A stretch of DNA of 6,016 nt from an uncultured Aeromonadales bacterium (GTDB lineage Bacteria; Pseudomonadota; Gammaproteobacteria; Enterobacterales; Succinivibrionaceae). Positions 5,972 through 6,016 of the stretch are shown piece by piece (the first letter of the stretch is position 1; each line of letters opens with the position of its first letter). The notes beneath the pieces were generated by a model. The model was not told where the DNA came from and did no database searches. It saw nothing but the letters and a program-made list of their open reading frames with translations. The position numbers were made by a program, and so were the translations under genes. The stretch spans positions 1 through 6,016 of the forward strand of contig CADBNP010000191.1 of NCBI GenBank assembly GCA_902796095.1, in the 5' to 3' direction.

Positions 5972-6014
5972 TAAAATTTGTATAGATTGTGTAAAACCTG
6001 TACAAATTTTACAC
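5972..6014. repeat. Two overlapping inverted repeats downstream of rpoD
   Basis: TAAAATTTGTA (5972-5982) is the exact reverse complement of TACAAATTTTA (6001-6011), and three more pairs (T-G, A-T, G-C) extend the stem to 14 bp with a 12-nt loop. A second dyad, GTGTAAAA (5989-5996) with TTTTACAC (6007-6014), overlaps it, so the two folds exclude each other. No T-run follows within the window, so an intrinsic terminator is not supported as it stands. It may be a transcription end structure, an operator for the next gene, or chance in AT-rich DNA; a T-rich tract (5962-5966) lies between it and rpoD. Confidence 0.5.
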
Positions 6015-6016
6015 TT

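Overview
This window holds the macromolecular-synthesis locus of a gammaproteobacterium. A divergent, window-truncated tsaD (tRNA t6A synthesis) lies on the minus strand. Opposite it, on the plus strand, is the cluster rpsU – GatB/YqeY-family gene – dnaG – rpoD. The RpoD regions 2 to 4, S21 and the TsaD N-terminus read almost like their Escherichia coli counterparts. The free-standing GatB/YqeY gene between rpsU and dnaG, absent from the E. coli operon, matches the arrangement known from Pseudomonas, Aeromonas and related groups. Arginine codons in tsaD, dnaG and rpoD are often AGA/AGG, which is not enteric-like. A member of the Aeromonadales such as Succinivibrionaceae would fit, but that placement is a guess from style and not shown by the sequence.

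Layout: 1-631 is the 5' part of tsaD (minus strand). The region 632-1192 is a long divergent intergenic region. It has a perfect -10 box for tsaD at its left end and a textbook sigma-70 promoter (TTGACA, 17-bp spacer, TACAAT) for rpsU at its right end. The roughly 400 bp between them have no recognisable gene. rpsU (1193-1408) has its own leader hairpin. It is followed by a 118-bp gap with a terminator-like hairpin, then the YqeY-family gene (1527-1973), dnaG (2006-3859), a 112-bp gap with a stem-loop followed by an A/U-rich stretch, and rpoD (3972-5927). The last 89 bp are AT-rich and contain two overlapping inverted repeats.

The genes link three macromolecular processes: translation initiation (S21), DNA replication priming (DnaG) and transcription initiation (RpoD), with tRNA modification (TsaD) across the divergent promoter region. 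In E. coli the differing amounts of these proteins are set by a terminator after rpsU and mRNA processing between dnaG and rpoD. Structures at equivalent positions here suggest the same logic, as an inference.

I found no mobile element, CRISPR array, tRNA or novel gene system. The observations worth a second look are regulatory: dyads over the rpsU promoter, hairpins in the leader and gaps, and the inverted repeats after rpoD.
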